Shown here piece by piece: positions 1 to 12,700 of a stretch of 64,000 nucleotides of DNA; the first letter of the stretch is position 1; the number at the start of each line of letters is the position of its first letter. A program made the translations under genes and the position numbers. The notes below the pieces were generated by a model, which was not told the origin of the DNA, ran no database searches, and saw only the letters and a program-made list of their open reading frames with translations. The stretch comes from Beverwykella pulmonaria (Eukaryota; Ascomycota; Dothideomycetes; Pleosporales; Melanommataceae): contig BCHH01000005.1 of NCBI GenBank assembly GCA_001599595.1, positions 2,051,269-2,115,268 on the forward strand, in the 5' to 3' direction.

Positions 1-1533
1 TGCACAACAGGAAGATTAGACGTATTCGCGTGCCATTATCTCAGCTTCGCAGCTGCTCGTACAACCGTGTCTCGAGTTCTGTTGATGGACACGTCTACGA
101 AGGTTTGCCTTCTTCGCGATATTGATTCCAAATACTTACCCCAAAGCTTTCATAAGGTTCCTACCCTCGTCTCGTTCACGTGGCAGTGCGGTCGATGCGC
201 ACCTGAAAATGACAATTGGACTACAGACACTATCCAGCTGATACCGCTCTCATCTTCCTTTTGTGCCTTCCACTGGACTCTTCCGCATTTAGAGCTCTAC
301 AGGTGGCTGGAAGCTGATTTCATGTTTAAGTGGCCATGAAGGGGTTTTCGCAAGAGGGTTGCACAGTACCCAAGGGTGTTCCATTCCAATAACATGGCGA
401 TTTGCTATGGACTGATGCTGGATACTCGTTATTTAGGTCTCTATTTAAACCGCTGCGAGGTTTCCTCCTTGGATCTGATTTCACATCTCCTCTCTTACCT
501 TTACAGCCTTCCTGGATCCTTAAAATGATTTTTGATCTTATATTCTATTTTTTCTTCCTTACCCTTCACCAAGGCTTCAACCCCATTCCCACCTTACCTT
601 TGATATCAGTCCAATCGTCGATAATGTCGATTTCTGTGTACCTAGTACTCGCCCACATGATTTCAAGCTCACTGTGCAAAACTACTGGATGCCCTAAAGG
701 GCTTCATGTTTGATACGTGCCCTGCTGTAAAGGAAACCCGCAAGTTTTTATTTGTCTCCTACCGCTGTTTATGACTGCTATCTTATTTGAGACGGATGTG
801 ATCGTCAAGCCATGTCTGTGTATCAAAAGGTGACGATCGTCACCTGCGGGTCAGTTGTTTCACAGGTCCATACTTTTCTTGTGCGAGATTCGCAAAGGAG
901 ATACTTTGGTGAAAACTGGTACTGATCTTTCATAGGGGCCGCGGTAACACCGCTTGCACAATTTGCGACCGGCTTGAGTTGTGAAAACGGCATATTGCCA
1001 GTGTAACCCGCGATCCCACATCGTAGCTAGGCAGGTGTAGAATGCAGTCTTTAGAATTCACTAGGCGTGTATATGCCTGCGTCATTGTCTGTGGGAGCGT
1101 TATATTGTCGGGCTTCAATAAAGACACGCTAAAGGCTGTAGATGCACTTTTCACATTCAGTTCCACTGTGAGTGACACCCTAATACACTTTCTCACCTTC
1201 TCTACGGGTAAATTCACCCGTGTCAATGACAATCCAATACCTTGACCTGCCTCCATTGAACACCATGTGATCAATCGCACGCAGTCTACAAGTGAAAGGT
1301 ATGTGAGCGACGAGATAAAAACTATTGTGCTGCATAAAAATGTAGTGGCCGTAAGAAGAAATAGAAATGAAACAAGAAAATGAAATAAAAATGAACAAGT
1401 ACAAAGTACGAAAAGGAAGCGTGCGCTCCGTCCCAGCATGAACAATAACTAACGCCGAGTATCCCGAACAAACAAAAGAAACAATCGATAAATAGCCCAT
1501 GGCACCAACGACATCAACAATAACCGAACTTCC
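1..1533. other. Intergenic region downstream of the NRPS; no supportable gene
   Basis: Only short open frames occur on both strands and none shows a recognisable motif, intron pattern or family signature. The region lies 3' of the NRPS stop codon (TGA, complement of 1534-1536) and probably contains its 3' UTR and terminator. I found no clear polyadenylation signal that I would defend. Confidence 0.5.
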
Positions 1534-3780
1534 TCAAGCACCATCCCGCTGCTTCACAAGAGCACTAGTACTCTTCTTCCTCTTCATTCCCAACCCCATG
1601 ATCTTCCTCAGCCCCTTCAACCCCGCACTCTCTTTGATCTCCTCTCCCTTCGCAGGACCGTCCCTACTCTTCGTCCTGCCCTTCTCCCCCCACGGACTCA
1701 TTTCCTCTTTTTCCAACTCCTTCTTCCTCTCCACCGCAAGTAGACCCACCTGCTCCACAAACGTACACTTATCGATCAAATCCTCAACTCTGACCCTGAG
1801 ACCATCTTGGTCCAAAATACTCGCGATCTGCGCGAGCCCCATAATGTCCCCACCTAGGTCGAAGAAATCGGATGCGAGTTCGAGCTCGATGGGATTCCCG
1901 TATTCGTCGCGCAGGATCTGCTCCCAGGCGGAGCTGAGACGGGAGGCGAGGAGGCTGAGCTCGTGTTTGGAGAGGCCAGTGTCGGTAGGCAGGGTGACGG
2001 GTTGTTTTTCTACGGACTTGGTGCGGGATTTCTCTGATTGCAGGGTTGTGGAAGGCTCGTTGGTGAGTTCGGATGGTGATGGGAGCATCGTGTATGGGTC
2101 TTCTGCGAAAGTAATGGCTGTTGTGCACAGCATATCGAACGCATTTTGCGCGTACTCGGGTGTGATCGTGCTGTTAGGCGCGTAGGTGAGCAGAACCTCG
2201 ACCTGGTCGCTGCCCTTGGACGTCGATGTGATAGAGAAGTCGGCGAAGTCCTCCTGTGAACCTACAGCACCAACTTTAAACTCGATGCCGCCGAGTTGCA
2301 AAGTGGCGTCTTCGGAGTGAATGCTCTGGTTGTGTTGAAGCACACTAGAAAAGTTTGTCCAATCGGGCCAGTCGGTGCAGTTGCGTGTGATGTCGCGGAA
2401 GCCGAGGGATTCATAGGGCATGTTTGCAACTTGCTGGTCTTGAATGTATACGAGGAGGTCGAGGACAGTCCACTCTGGGCGGTACACAACCCGCACAGGC
2501 AGCATATTCAGACACGGGCCGATAATATTTTCAACGTTCGGCACTCCGCTGTTGCGGCCGGAAATTACATGCCCAAAAACGATGTCGGATTGGCCAGCGA
2601 TGCGAGCGAGTGTCGACGCCCAGGCAGCTTTCATGGTGGTAGCCGTCGTGATGTTGATGTGGGACAGAGTTGGGACGGTGAGCATCTGCTTCAGAGTGAT
2701 AGTTTGACCCGCAGATCGTTGGTAGTTTGGCCCATATCTGTTTACGATCTTGGTCATCTTGGATCCACGGAGGACTTCTCGCCAATGGTCGTGAGCACCG
2801 GCAATAGTCTTTGCCGATTCTTGGACGTAGTTGCTAAAGCTAGGCGCTGCAGAGATTGGAAGACCGTTGTACCCAGCCTGGAAAGAAGCTAGAATCTTGG
2901 GAAGGCAGTAACCATCGTATTGGGCATGGGAAAGGCGCATGAAGATGCGATAGCGTTCAGCCGTCTTCTGCTTAGCGACAACGAACTGGACGAATGTCTC
3001 GCCGAGTCGAGGGCCGTGCTCCCGATCTTTTTGTCGGAGCTCATTCGTGAAATCGTCAAGGTCCAGGTCCGTCTCCTGGAAGGTGAAATCGGGCTGCAGT
3101 TTCCGAAGAACAACCTGAAGGAACCTATCACCATGTGGAACGAACACCGTTCGCAAGATATCAAATGCTTGGACGATGCGGAATGCAGTCTGTTTCAGCT
3201 TGCGTAGATCGAGGGGACCACCGCCATCGAGGTAGAAGTAATTGAGCATCCACTTCGACTCCAGAAGAGTACCCGTGATAGCCAAGGATTGGAAGTCGGT
3301 AACAGGGAGGACATCAGAGATACCACCCTTGAAGACTTGCACTTTCGAAATGACACTGTCAACATTAGGGTCTCCCATGAGCGACACGGACTTGTTCACA
3401 TCCTCGTGAATTGTTTGAGGCATCTGTCGCTTCTGGTTTGATTCTCGCTGTGGCTTATTTGAATTTTGAAGGCCCGAGGCAAAGCCCTGCCAGTTGTTGA
3501 AGGGTTGCTCGCTGGGCTCGCGGACTGGTTTCTGGATAGGCGACTCTTGCTCTTCAAAGGATATTTGGCGAGGTAAATTCCCGCTATTCGTATTCCCGCC
3601 ATCTTCGACAATCGCATGTTTGGAAACAATGGATTGTAAGTCCTTCCATGCTGAAGGAGACCTTCGGTGTAATGGAAGACTTGGCCTCGACGAGCCGGGA
3701 AAAGCATCCTTGATAGATGAAGCGTCGCCTCCAGTCTGGGACATTACTTGGTCGATAACTTCGCCGGCCACACGGACGAC
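1534..3780 (-). other. NRPS module 7: CT-like C7 and degenerate T7
   Basis: C7 has RLSHAQYDGYC (SHxxxDG), the form I associate with terminal condensation-like domains of fungal NRPSs, so it may release or cyclise the peptide. It is followed by a carrier-like fold with DLGGDIM: the phosphopantetheine serine is isoleucine (ATT, complement of 1843-1845). The protein ends in a Lys/Arg-rich tail. T7 should therefore be unable to carry substrate. Confidence 0.78.
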
Positions 3781-6700
3781 CTGTCACCATTAGTACAGTT
3801 TCACTGGATACTTTAAGAGGACTTACCCTAGCCATGTCGGCGAACGTTGGATTCTTGAATACGTCTGCAACTGTCATAGAAAGACCTTCCTCGCGGGCAG
3901 CACCAACTAGTCGCATTGCGATGATACTATCGCCACCCAATTGCTGGAGAATGTTAGCAAGTATTTTCAGGCTATGATTGCGCGGGTCGAGTAACTTACA
4001 AAGAAACTGTCATCATTCGTAATTGAATCCTCCACCATATCCAGTAACTCACTCCACAATGTCAACAACTTCTTTTCCACGAAATCCGGCGGGACAGATT
4101 TCAGCGCCTCGGTTGCCATCATTCCAGCAGCAGCAACCATATCAGCAGCAATGTTAATTCTGCTCTCGGTATCACTAGATACGCTTAAGCGCCTGGAACG
4201 AATTGAGCCAGTCTCGAGGTTTCGCCCCGCCCGAAGGGACTGCGATGCTTTCCTCGCCAGCATACCAGCCATCTGGTTGGTCATGTCGGTGACAGTGGAC
4301 GGTGCCGGCGCTGAAGCGGTTTTGTTTTTTGCCAGCATTTGGTCAACAATTTGAGGAACCATTTCTGTAACGATAGATCGAATTAGACTGCCCCAGTCTG
4401 GAGCACCCGACGGCATGATAAGCGATGTCGGAGCCACTTCAATCTTGGGGATTGAAGATATGAAGGCCCCAGGATCGGGAACGGACGTGGGAAGGCCGCG
4501 ATTGTCCCTTTGTAGAGTGGATCTGACTGTCGTAGGAGCCGGTAGTGGAACGAAGGGCTCGGTCATCTGTGGTGGCTTGTCGGTAATAGCCGCGTCAAGC
4601 TCCGCAATTGTCTGGTTGGAGTCACCCAGAACATGGGTAAGAATTCGGGCCATAGTGGAAGAGATGTTGCTCGCTTCCTGATCGGAGATCGAATCGGTCC
4701 AGTACGAGAAGCGCACCCCTTCGTCGTCACGGCTAGCATCGATGTTCACTGTGATGGCGAATTCGCTAGGGTCATGGCCATCTAGGTGAATGAACTCAAT
4801 GTCAGAATCAGGAGGAGGAGCGCCATCCGCAGCGCTATGATTCTGCACTGAGACCGCAGTGTTGAAGAGGGCCTTGCCAGAAAGTCCGAGATTGTGTTGG
4901 AACTGGGCGAGAGAGCAATGCTGGTGCGGTAAGCTCTCGAGAAAGTCATTCTGCACGTTCTGTATGACTTCTAAGAGAGGGAGGGAGTGAGAGAGTTTGA
5001 TACGAGACACCAACATGTTGATGAATGCCCCAACCGCGTTCTGGATGTTATCGATTGGAACATTGCGACCGGATGTCAGGTACCCGTAGCAAACATCGGA
5101 TGAGCCGGTGTACGCGCGGAGAACTAGTCCCCAAGCCGCGAGCATGAAGTTCGAGAAGGTAACACCAATCCTCTCTGCAAGAGTTTGTAGCTCAGAGAAG
5201 CGATCGAAATCCATGTATAGCGAGTGCAACTGCCGCTGCTTTGAAGAGTGTTGCGGCGCAATAGGCAAGTGACAGGGCTGCACACCGCGTAGTTTTTGAT
5301 TCCAGTAATCAACCGCAGCCCCGGTAGGTAACGTGCGGAGGTATTTGATATAATCACTGTAAAGCGGTCCGCCCTCTGCTGATAGACGAGCTTCATACCC
5401 ATCTTCGAGATCGCGTCGAATGACTGCATATGAGCCTCCATCAATTACGGAGTGGTTGATCTCCATCTTGACAACAACTCTTCCAGATTCTGTCTGAACG
5501 ATAGAAAATTGGTGAGGTAGCCGTAGCTTCTTCGTGCCATTAATTTTGCTGTAATTGATAGATTTGAGTCTCTCTTCCAGCTCAGAGTCTTTGCAAGTAT
5601 ATGTAAGAGCCCCACTGTCTGGGTTCTTGACAACGATCTGGTCGAAAACGCCACCTTTACAAACACTGTCAACGAAGACAGTACGCAAAGCCGGATGCCG
5701 ATTGACAACTTTCTGCCACGCTGTAGCGACTTTGTGTACGTCAACTTGACCGCGCTTAGATTTAACCTCGAAGGTAGAAAAGGACCAGTAAGATTCCGGG
5801 TCTTTAATCTGGCTGAGAATCATGCCCTCTTGCATCAACGCACAAGGATACACATCTTCCACCTCATCGAAAGACAAAATGCCAGCCTTCGGAAACGTAT
5901 TGATCACACGTTCCAATCTAGCATATGACTCGAGTGGTAGAAGGGGGAAATCAGATAGCGTTGGTTGAGGGGTCTCGATCTTGGCTAGGCTGATCACAAT
6001 TTCCTCAAGTGTTCGCTGGCACTCTGCGATCCATCGGCGGATACCCTTTTGGTTCTTCATCTGGCGATTGTACATGAAGTTGAATTGGATCTTCCCACGA
6101 ACGACTAATGCAGAGATTTCGAAAAGAGCAGGTCTGATCGTCTTAGCGCCGAAGTCTGACATCGCAACTTCTTCATCTTCGCTGAACTCCATAGGCTGGA
6201 AAAGTGAGTCGTCTGACTCAAGTTGTTGCGTCCTGCCGAGATAATTGAAAAGTATCTCCATGGGCTCATGGGCCGCGAAGCGTTGCTTGCCATCCTCGGT
6301 GAGATACCGGTGTGCGAAATATGGACGACCATTGTCAGAGACCTTTCGTCGTGAGTCTTTGACTTGTCGAATTGTCTGAATAACATCATCTTCGTCTTCA
6401 GCGATAGGGACGTGAATTGGATGCATTGTCGTGAACCACCCTACGGTCCGAGAGAGGTCGAGATTGCTGGATTTCCAAGGCTCACGGCCATGATTCTCGT
6501 TGAAGATGGTTGGAGTCTCTCGATTGACGAAGATGCGAGAGAATGAATGCACAATCGCGGAAACGAAGAGATCGACAACGTCAGTTCTCAATATTTGATG
6601 ATCGTCGAGTGCCTTTGAGGACAGAGTCTCATCTATGAAAAAAGAATCACGTTCAACATCGCCATAGACATTCTGGTGGTTGTGTAGACCCCAGAATGAG

Positions 6701-9700
6701 AGATCGACGGGAAGCACGGGAAACTGCTGATTTTTGATGCTTTCAATATGAGATAGATCAAGAGCATTAGCTGATTGCTTCTCGCACCAGAGTTGGAAGG
6801 AGAGCGCGTTCTGTAAGGAGGCGGTGGACCCTGAGTTAAGGCACTCCTCTAAGTCGCTAAGGATAACTCTCCAGCTTACTACGTCGATGACAAGGTGATG
6901 GGCGGTGATAAAAAGGACTTGATCTTGGGAGGAAGGGGAGATCAAGTTGACAGCAAACACCGGTCCATCGACAATGTTGAGACTCTTCTGAGTGTTCGCA
7001 ATAATTTCAACAACTCCGGCAATCGATGACACGTCATAAACGCCAAACTTGTAGGCATTGGCTGAGTCATTTGGGATTATCTGGTGCCAGATTCCAGTTT
7101 TGTTCTTGATGAAACGTGCACGAAGCATGGCATGCAACTTAACGATGGCATCAGTCGCGTTCTTGAGAGTCGTCGGATCCACCTTGCGAGAAAGACGGAG
7201 CGTGAACGATTGGTTGAAATGCGAGTTCTTCTCGTCTCCAATTGACTTAAAGTAGAGCTGTTGAATAGGAGAGAGATCAAAAGGCTTGTCTGTCTGCACT
7301 TCACCATGGTCTATTATGGTATGGGCGCCAAGATTTTCTGCAAGATGGAGAATCGATTTGCTGCGAAGGACTTGGTTGAGTGTGAGATTGACCCCCTCTT
7401 TCCTACAGCGGGCGAGCAGTTGCATGGCAGTGATAGAATCTCCGCCGAGGGCTAATTATTCGGTTAGTTTCGACTAAATAAAGATTTGAATCGAACACTT
7501 ACCAAGCCATGATTTGTTTAGCTTGACACTGCCGATTGGGAGGTTGAGCACTTTCGCCCACACATTTTGCAGTAACTTCGCCATCTCTGAAGTAGGTATA
7601 GTTGGTTCATCGCCGCTGTCTATATCCAAGATACGGCGGTACGCATCATCGTTCATACCGTCGAACCAAGCACCTACCTGCTTCCTGTCGAGTTTGGTAG
7701 AAGCTAGCGTTGGAATATGTGGTACAACAACCCACACAGTTGGCACCATATATGAAGGCACCACGTCAGAAAGCCTGTCTCTCGCATTTTTGGTCTGGCG
7801 TATAACATCGGCACCCTCTATAGGAGTGTTCCAAGGGTGAGCAAGACTGCTTCCTGGCACACGATGAAGGCTCAGAACGGCAGTCAATCTCCTCTTTCCA
7901 GGACCGGACTTTGGCATCAAGACAACGGCTTGTTGGATGGCTTTGACGGCTTGTAGATGATGTTCAATCTCTCCGAGCTCCATGCGCTGGCCCGCGAGCT
8001 TGACTTGATTATCTTTGCGTCCCACGTATCGAATAGCTCCGTCTTCAATATACTGCACAAGATCTCCAGTACGATATATTCTAGTGTAGGATGCATTTGA
8101 GAAGGTTTTCATGAATGTCGGAGCATCCACAAATACTTCCGCAGTCTTGACACGATTGTTCAGGTACCCTCTGGCGAGCAGTGGACCTTCAATGCAGAGT
8201 TCTCCCACAGCTCCGACTGGAGCGAGTTGGTGCGGGTCCTCTGGGTTGACAACCCAGGACCGGCCACTCTGCAATATGCGGCCAATTATGGAGGGATCTC
8301 GCTGCGTTGAGACTTGATCGTTTGCAACAGCGACCACCGAACATTCCGTTGGTCCGTAAGCATTCAAAAGTTGCAATCTGGGGCTCCACTTCCTGATCGT
8401 CGCCTCGGTCAGAGCTTCAGCACCGGAAGCGAAGGTACAGAGAGTTGGGACTGCTTCTGGGGAGTCTATGACGTTGGCGACGGATGGTGTAAGGCATGTC
8501 CAGGTAGCCCTGAGTTTGTTTATAGCCGACGTGATGTCCGTAGTGCGTTCTTGCTCGGAAGGGATACAGACTGCTGCACCGCAGGTTAAAGTGGTTAGAA
8601 TTTCCATCACAGATGCATCGAAGACGAAGGATCCGAATTGGAAAACCCTTGAAGTATCCTTCATATGCAGCGCTTTGCAGATAGCGGCGGAACTGGATGC
8701 GATAGCTCGATGCTCGATGACTACGCCCTTCGGAATACCAGTGCTTCCAGAGGTGTACAGAACGTAACAGACGTTGTTGCTCGTCGCACGCACAGGAATT
8801 TGGCCTTGGCGAGTGGGGAGTTGGCGGATTGAAGATCCACTGACTATCACTACTTTACTGACCATGTCAATAAAGCGGCTCTGGTAGGCAGGAGAGCACA
8901 GGACGAGGGTGGCGTTGCAGTCCTGAATGATTTGATTGTGTCTTGCAGATGGATGTTCAGGTGAGAGCGGAACGTACGCCCCGCCGGCCAACAGAATGCC
9001 CATGATGGCAACTACAGCCCATCGAGATTTGTCAACGCAGAGCGGAACCATCTTTTCAGGCCCAACTCCCACTTTGATGAGTTCTTGGGCAAGGCGAGAT
9101 GCAAGGTCGCGCAATTCAGAGTACGTGAAGTCTCCATCGAAGGCAGATACTGCAGTGGCAGATGGAACTGTTGAGGCTTGCTTGAGGAACAAAGAGTGAA
9201 TCGTGTCATTAACAAGCACAGGCTCAGATTTGTTCCAGTTATGTACGAGCTCCGAGTCTTGCTGACTAAACACGTGGATGTCGCGAACGATGCTGACAGA
9301 GCTGAGCTGGCTGATAATGGAGTCGAATTGGTAGAGGATGCGCTGAGTTTGCCAGGACGAGATGATATTCTCGTCGTAGTATGTAGTGATGTCTACGCTA
9401 GCCTTGTTTATCTTGCATTCGATGACCAAGGGGTAGGTGAAGTAGTTGCTCTGAACACCATTGTCATAGAATGTCCACATTGACTTTGAAGGCTGCTCGC
9501 CACCCGCTTGTATTGTTAGCAAGTTCTGGAAGTCGCATGCAACCGCTGTATCTTGGTCGATCCTCTTGATCTCAGAGAGACCGGTATGCTGGTGGGGAAT
9601 ACGATCCATAGCAGTTGTAGAGATTGTACGCAAAAGATCCAACACGGACGAGCTTTGATCGATTTTGACACGAGTAGGCACAGTCGTCAAAGTCGGACCG

Positions 9701-12700
9701 CAGATCTGAGTAATACCAGATACAGCAATATCTCTTCCAGCGAGAGTTTCACCAAAGATAACATCATCGCTGCTAGTGTAAGCTGAAAGAAGCAGAGCCC
9801 AAGCAGCGCGGATGACTGTAGGAGGAGTGATGTCTTTATGGCGATGGGGAGACAATTTGGTGGTATGCTGCAAAACCAGTCCATTGGGAGGTTTATCCAA
9901 AGAAGAATGAGATACTTGTGGGAATTGGTAAGAAGCTGCACCTGCGAGGTGATCCTTCCAAAATTTTGTAGAAGCCCCTCCATCTGTATCGAGAAGGTAT
10001 TTGATGAATTTGGTATACGGCACACTCGGTATGTCGGACATGCCGTCTTTGTAGATCTGCTCTACGCGCTGTACCATGGATGGGATGCTCCAGCCGTCGT
10101 ACAAGGCGTGATGAAGAGTCCAGACGAAGTAATACTCATTCGAATTGGTGCGAACGACTGTGTACGCAGCAAGCTGACCACCAAGATGCGTTGGTACGTG
10201 CATCGTTTGTCTTTCCGCTTCTTCAAGGCTCGATGCTTCATGCCAGGTGATAGGATCCTCGACTAGGACTGTTTGAAGAAATTGACCAGATTGGGTTTGC
10301 GCAATGCGAGTGCGCAGTAGATCGATTTCCTGAACAGCCTTCTCCCATGCAGCCTTGAATTTCTTGATGTGAACCGATGTTGAAAGCGCAAGGATATGCT
10401 GAGTAACATAGGCACCAGGCTGCTTGATCGATAGTGTGACAAAGGCTTCTTGGAGCGGACTGGTTGGGTATGCGTCCTGAATTTTGTCTTTGGAGACGCA
10501 ACATTGTTCGGAAAGTTCGTCGAGGACCTGCGATTGCGAGAGGGGCAATTGTAGCAATTGGAAGGACTCAATGGCGAGCTCGGCCTTCGTGGATCTCTCG
10601 ACCAAACTACATTTGGCAGCTAGGTCAGACAACCTGGGTTTCTTGAAGATATCGATGACCGAAAGGTCGATGTGATCAGCCTGAGCGGCAGCAACGAGTC
10701 GCATTGCCGCTACCGAGTCACCACCAAGTTGCTAAACCAGAGTTATCAGTGATTGATGTCACATTTAGCTCCAGATTGAACTTACCATAAAATTATCGTC
10801 TGCGCCCACGAACGACGATGGCAGATTCAAGACTGAGCATACAAGTTTCTGTAGTCTCTTCTCGGCCTCGGTCGTGGGCTTCCTCTTATTTGCTGCGCTT
10901 GAAAGTCGGTACGGCGCCATCGCCTCCTTCGAAAGGTTCTGCACCAGGTTCCGAAGGCGATTACGATCGAGCTTTGTGGACGCCGACCATGGCATTTTCG
11001 TGATTGGAATGAAGATAGAGGGAATCATGTAGGTAGGGAGTACTCCGGCAAGACTGTTCTCCATGGCCTTGCACATGTCTCGCGAACTTTGGTCCATGGG
11101 AAGCAGGAGGTCGAAGGCGTCTGGGAGCTCCGAAGAGGCGGGTTGGATTGCTGCCGCTGCACTACTTCGCTCATCACTGTCGATGGAAAAGAACACAGCC
11201 AAGGCTTTGCTTGCGTTCCGGCTAGCTGGTTCAACTAATTCAACCGCAGACTGAACGCCTTCGGGAAACTTGCTCTTGACGTGATATTCAATCTCACCAA
11301 GCTCTATCCGCTGTCCATTCAGTTTGATCTGCGTATCTTTCCGGCCGATGCAGGTTATCGTGCCATTCGAGTTCTGTCGCACAAGGTCTCCGGACTTGTA
11401 CATGCGCGTAGTGTTGGATAATCCATGCTCGGCGGATAGGATTGCCGCCCAAGCAGGGTTGGAGATAAATGCTTCAGCCGTCTTCCCTTCGTTGTTGAGA
11501 TATCCACGAGCAACAGTAAATCCTTCAATGACGAGCTCTCCGACACTCCCAACAGGCATGAGCTTGTCATGGTTACGTGGGTGTACAACCCAAAGTCTGC
11601 ATCCGGATGGGATGCCAATATTAGTGCCATCTGTATCGACGATTTCCTTCTTGAGGGTGGACTTGTGTGACTCGGTAGCTATTACCGCAGTCTCAGTCGG
11701 ACCATACGCTGTGAAACACTTAGCAAGGACCAGCAATTAAACCTAACGAACATACCATTGATGAGGCAGGTACTACTGCCCCACTTCGCAATCAGTGGCC
11801 CAGGAAATGCTTCTCCACCAACAATGAGCGTTTTCAGCGAAGGAAGTCGATCAGGTCTCATCGTACTGATGACCGACGGGGTGAGCAATACCCAGGTCGC
11901 CCTTGACTTACGAATACTACCTGCTGCATCGTTCATTCTTTCATCCTCACTCGGCACGCAAATTGTGGCACCGACCATAAGGGCGGCAAGGATTTCTGTG
12001 CAGCTGGCATCAAAAGTGTAACTAGCAAACTGGTATGTGCGTGATGTGCTATCCATATGGAGCTGACGAGTGAACGCAGTGGCGCTTGTGCAGAAAGACT
12101 GGTGCGGAATGATTGTTCCTTTAGGCGTACCTGTCGTACCTGAAGTAAACAAACAGTATGCGGCATTGTCTGGAGTAGCAAGTGCTTTGGGCTTTGACCC
12201 TTGTGCATAGGGTAGTTTGTCCAAAAACCGTCGGTCGATGATTATAGCGGTTGTAGCGATTTCGCTCACTTTAGGATGATAGCTCCTCGAGCAGAGCACG
12301 ACCTTGGCGCCTACATCGCCAATCAGCTGCCTCAGGCGTCCGGTGGGATGCTTCGGATCGAGTGGAACGTAAGCACCGCCGGCTTTCATGATCGCAATCA
12401 TACCAACGATAGCCCATGATGACTTTTCGAAGAGGATCGGAACGAAGGTTTCTGTGGAGACACCAACCGATTGGAGATGGATAGCCAAGCGATTGGTAGC
12501 ATCCTCGAACTCTTGATAAGTAAAGGTACCATCCCAACCCTCAATCGCGTTTGCTGAATGAGGTCTTAGCAGAGCCTGTTCCTGGATGAAATCGTGCACA
12601 CAACGTCGTACGGGCGGAGGTAGTTGATTATTCCAATACATGACTTGGCAGAGACTGCCAGAGGTGAAGAAGTCGAGATCACCAACGGTGAGATCCTTGT

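Noticed and set aside
1499..2185. 228-codon plus-strand open frame opposite the NRPS 3' end.
   Set aside because: Ser/Pro-rich antisense shadow of the C7-T7 coding region.
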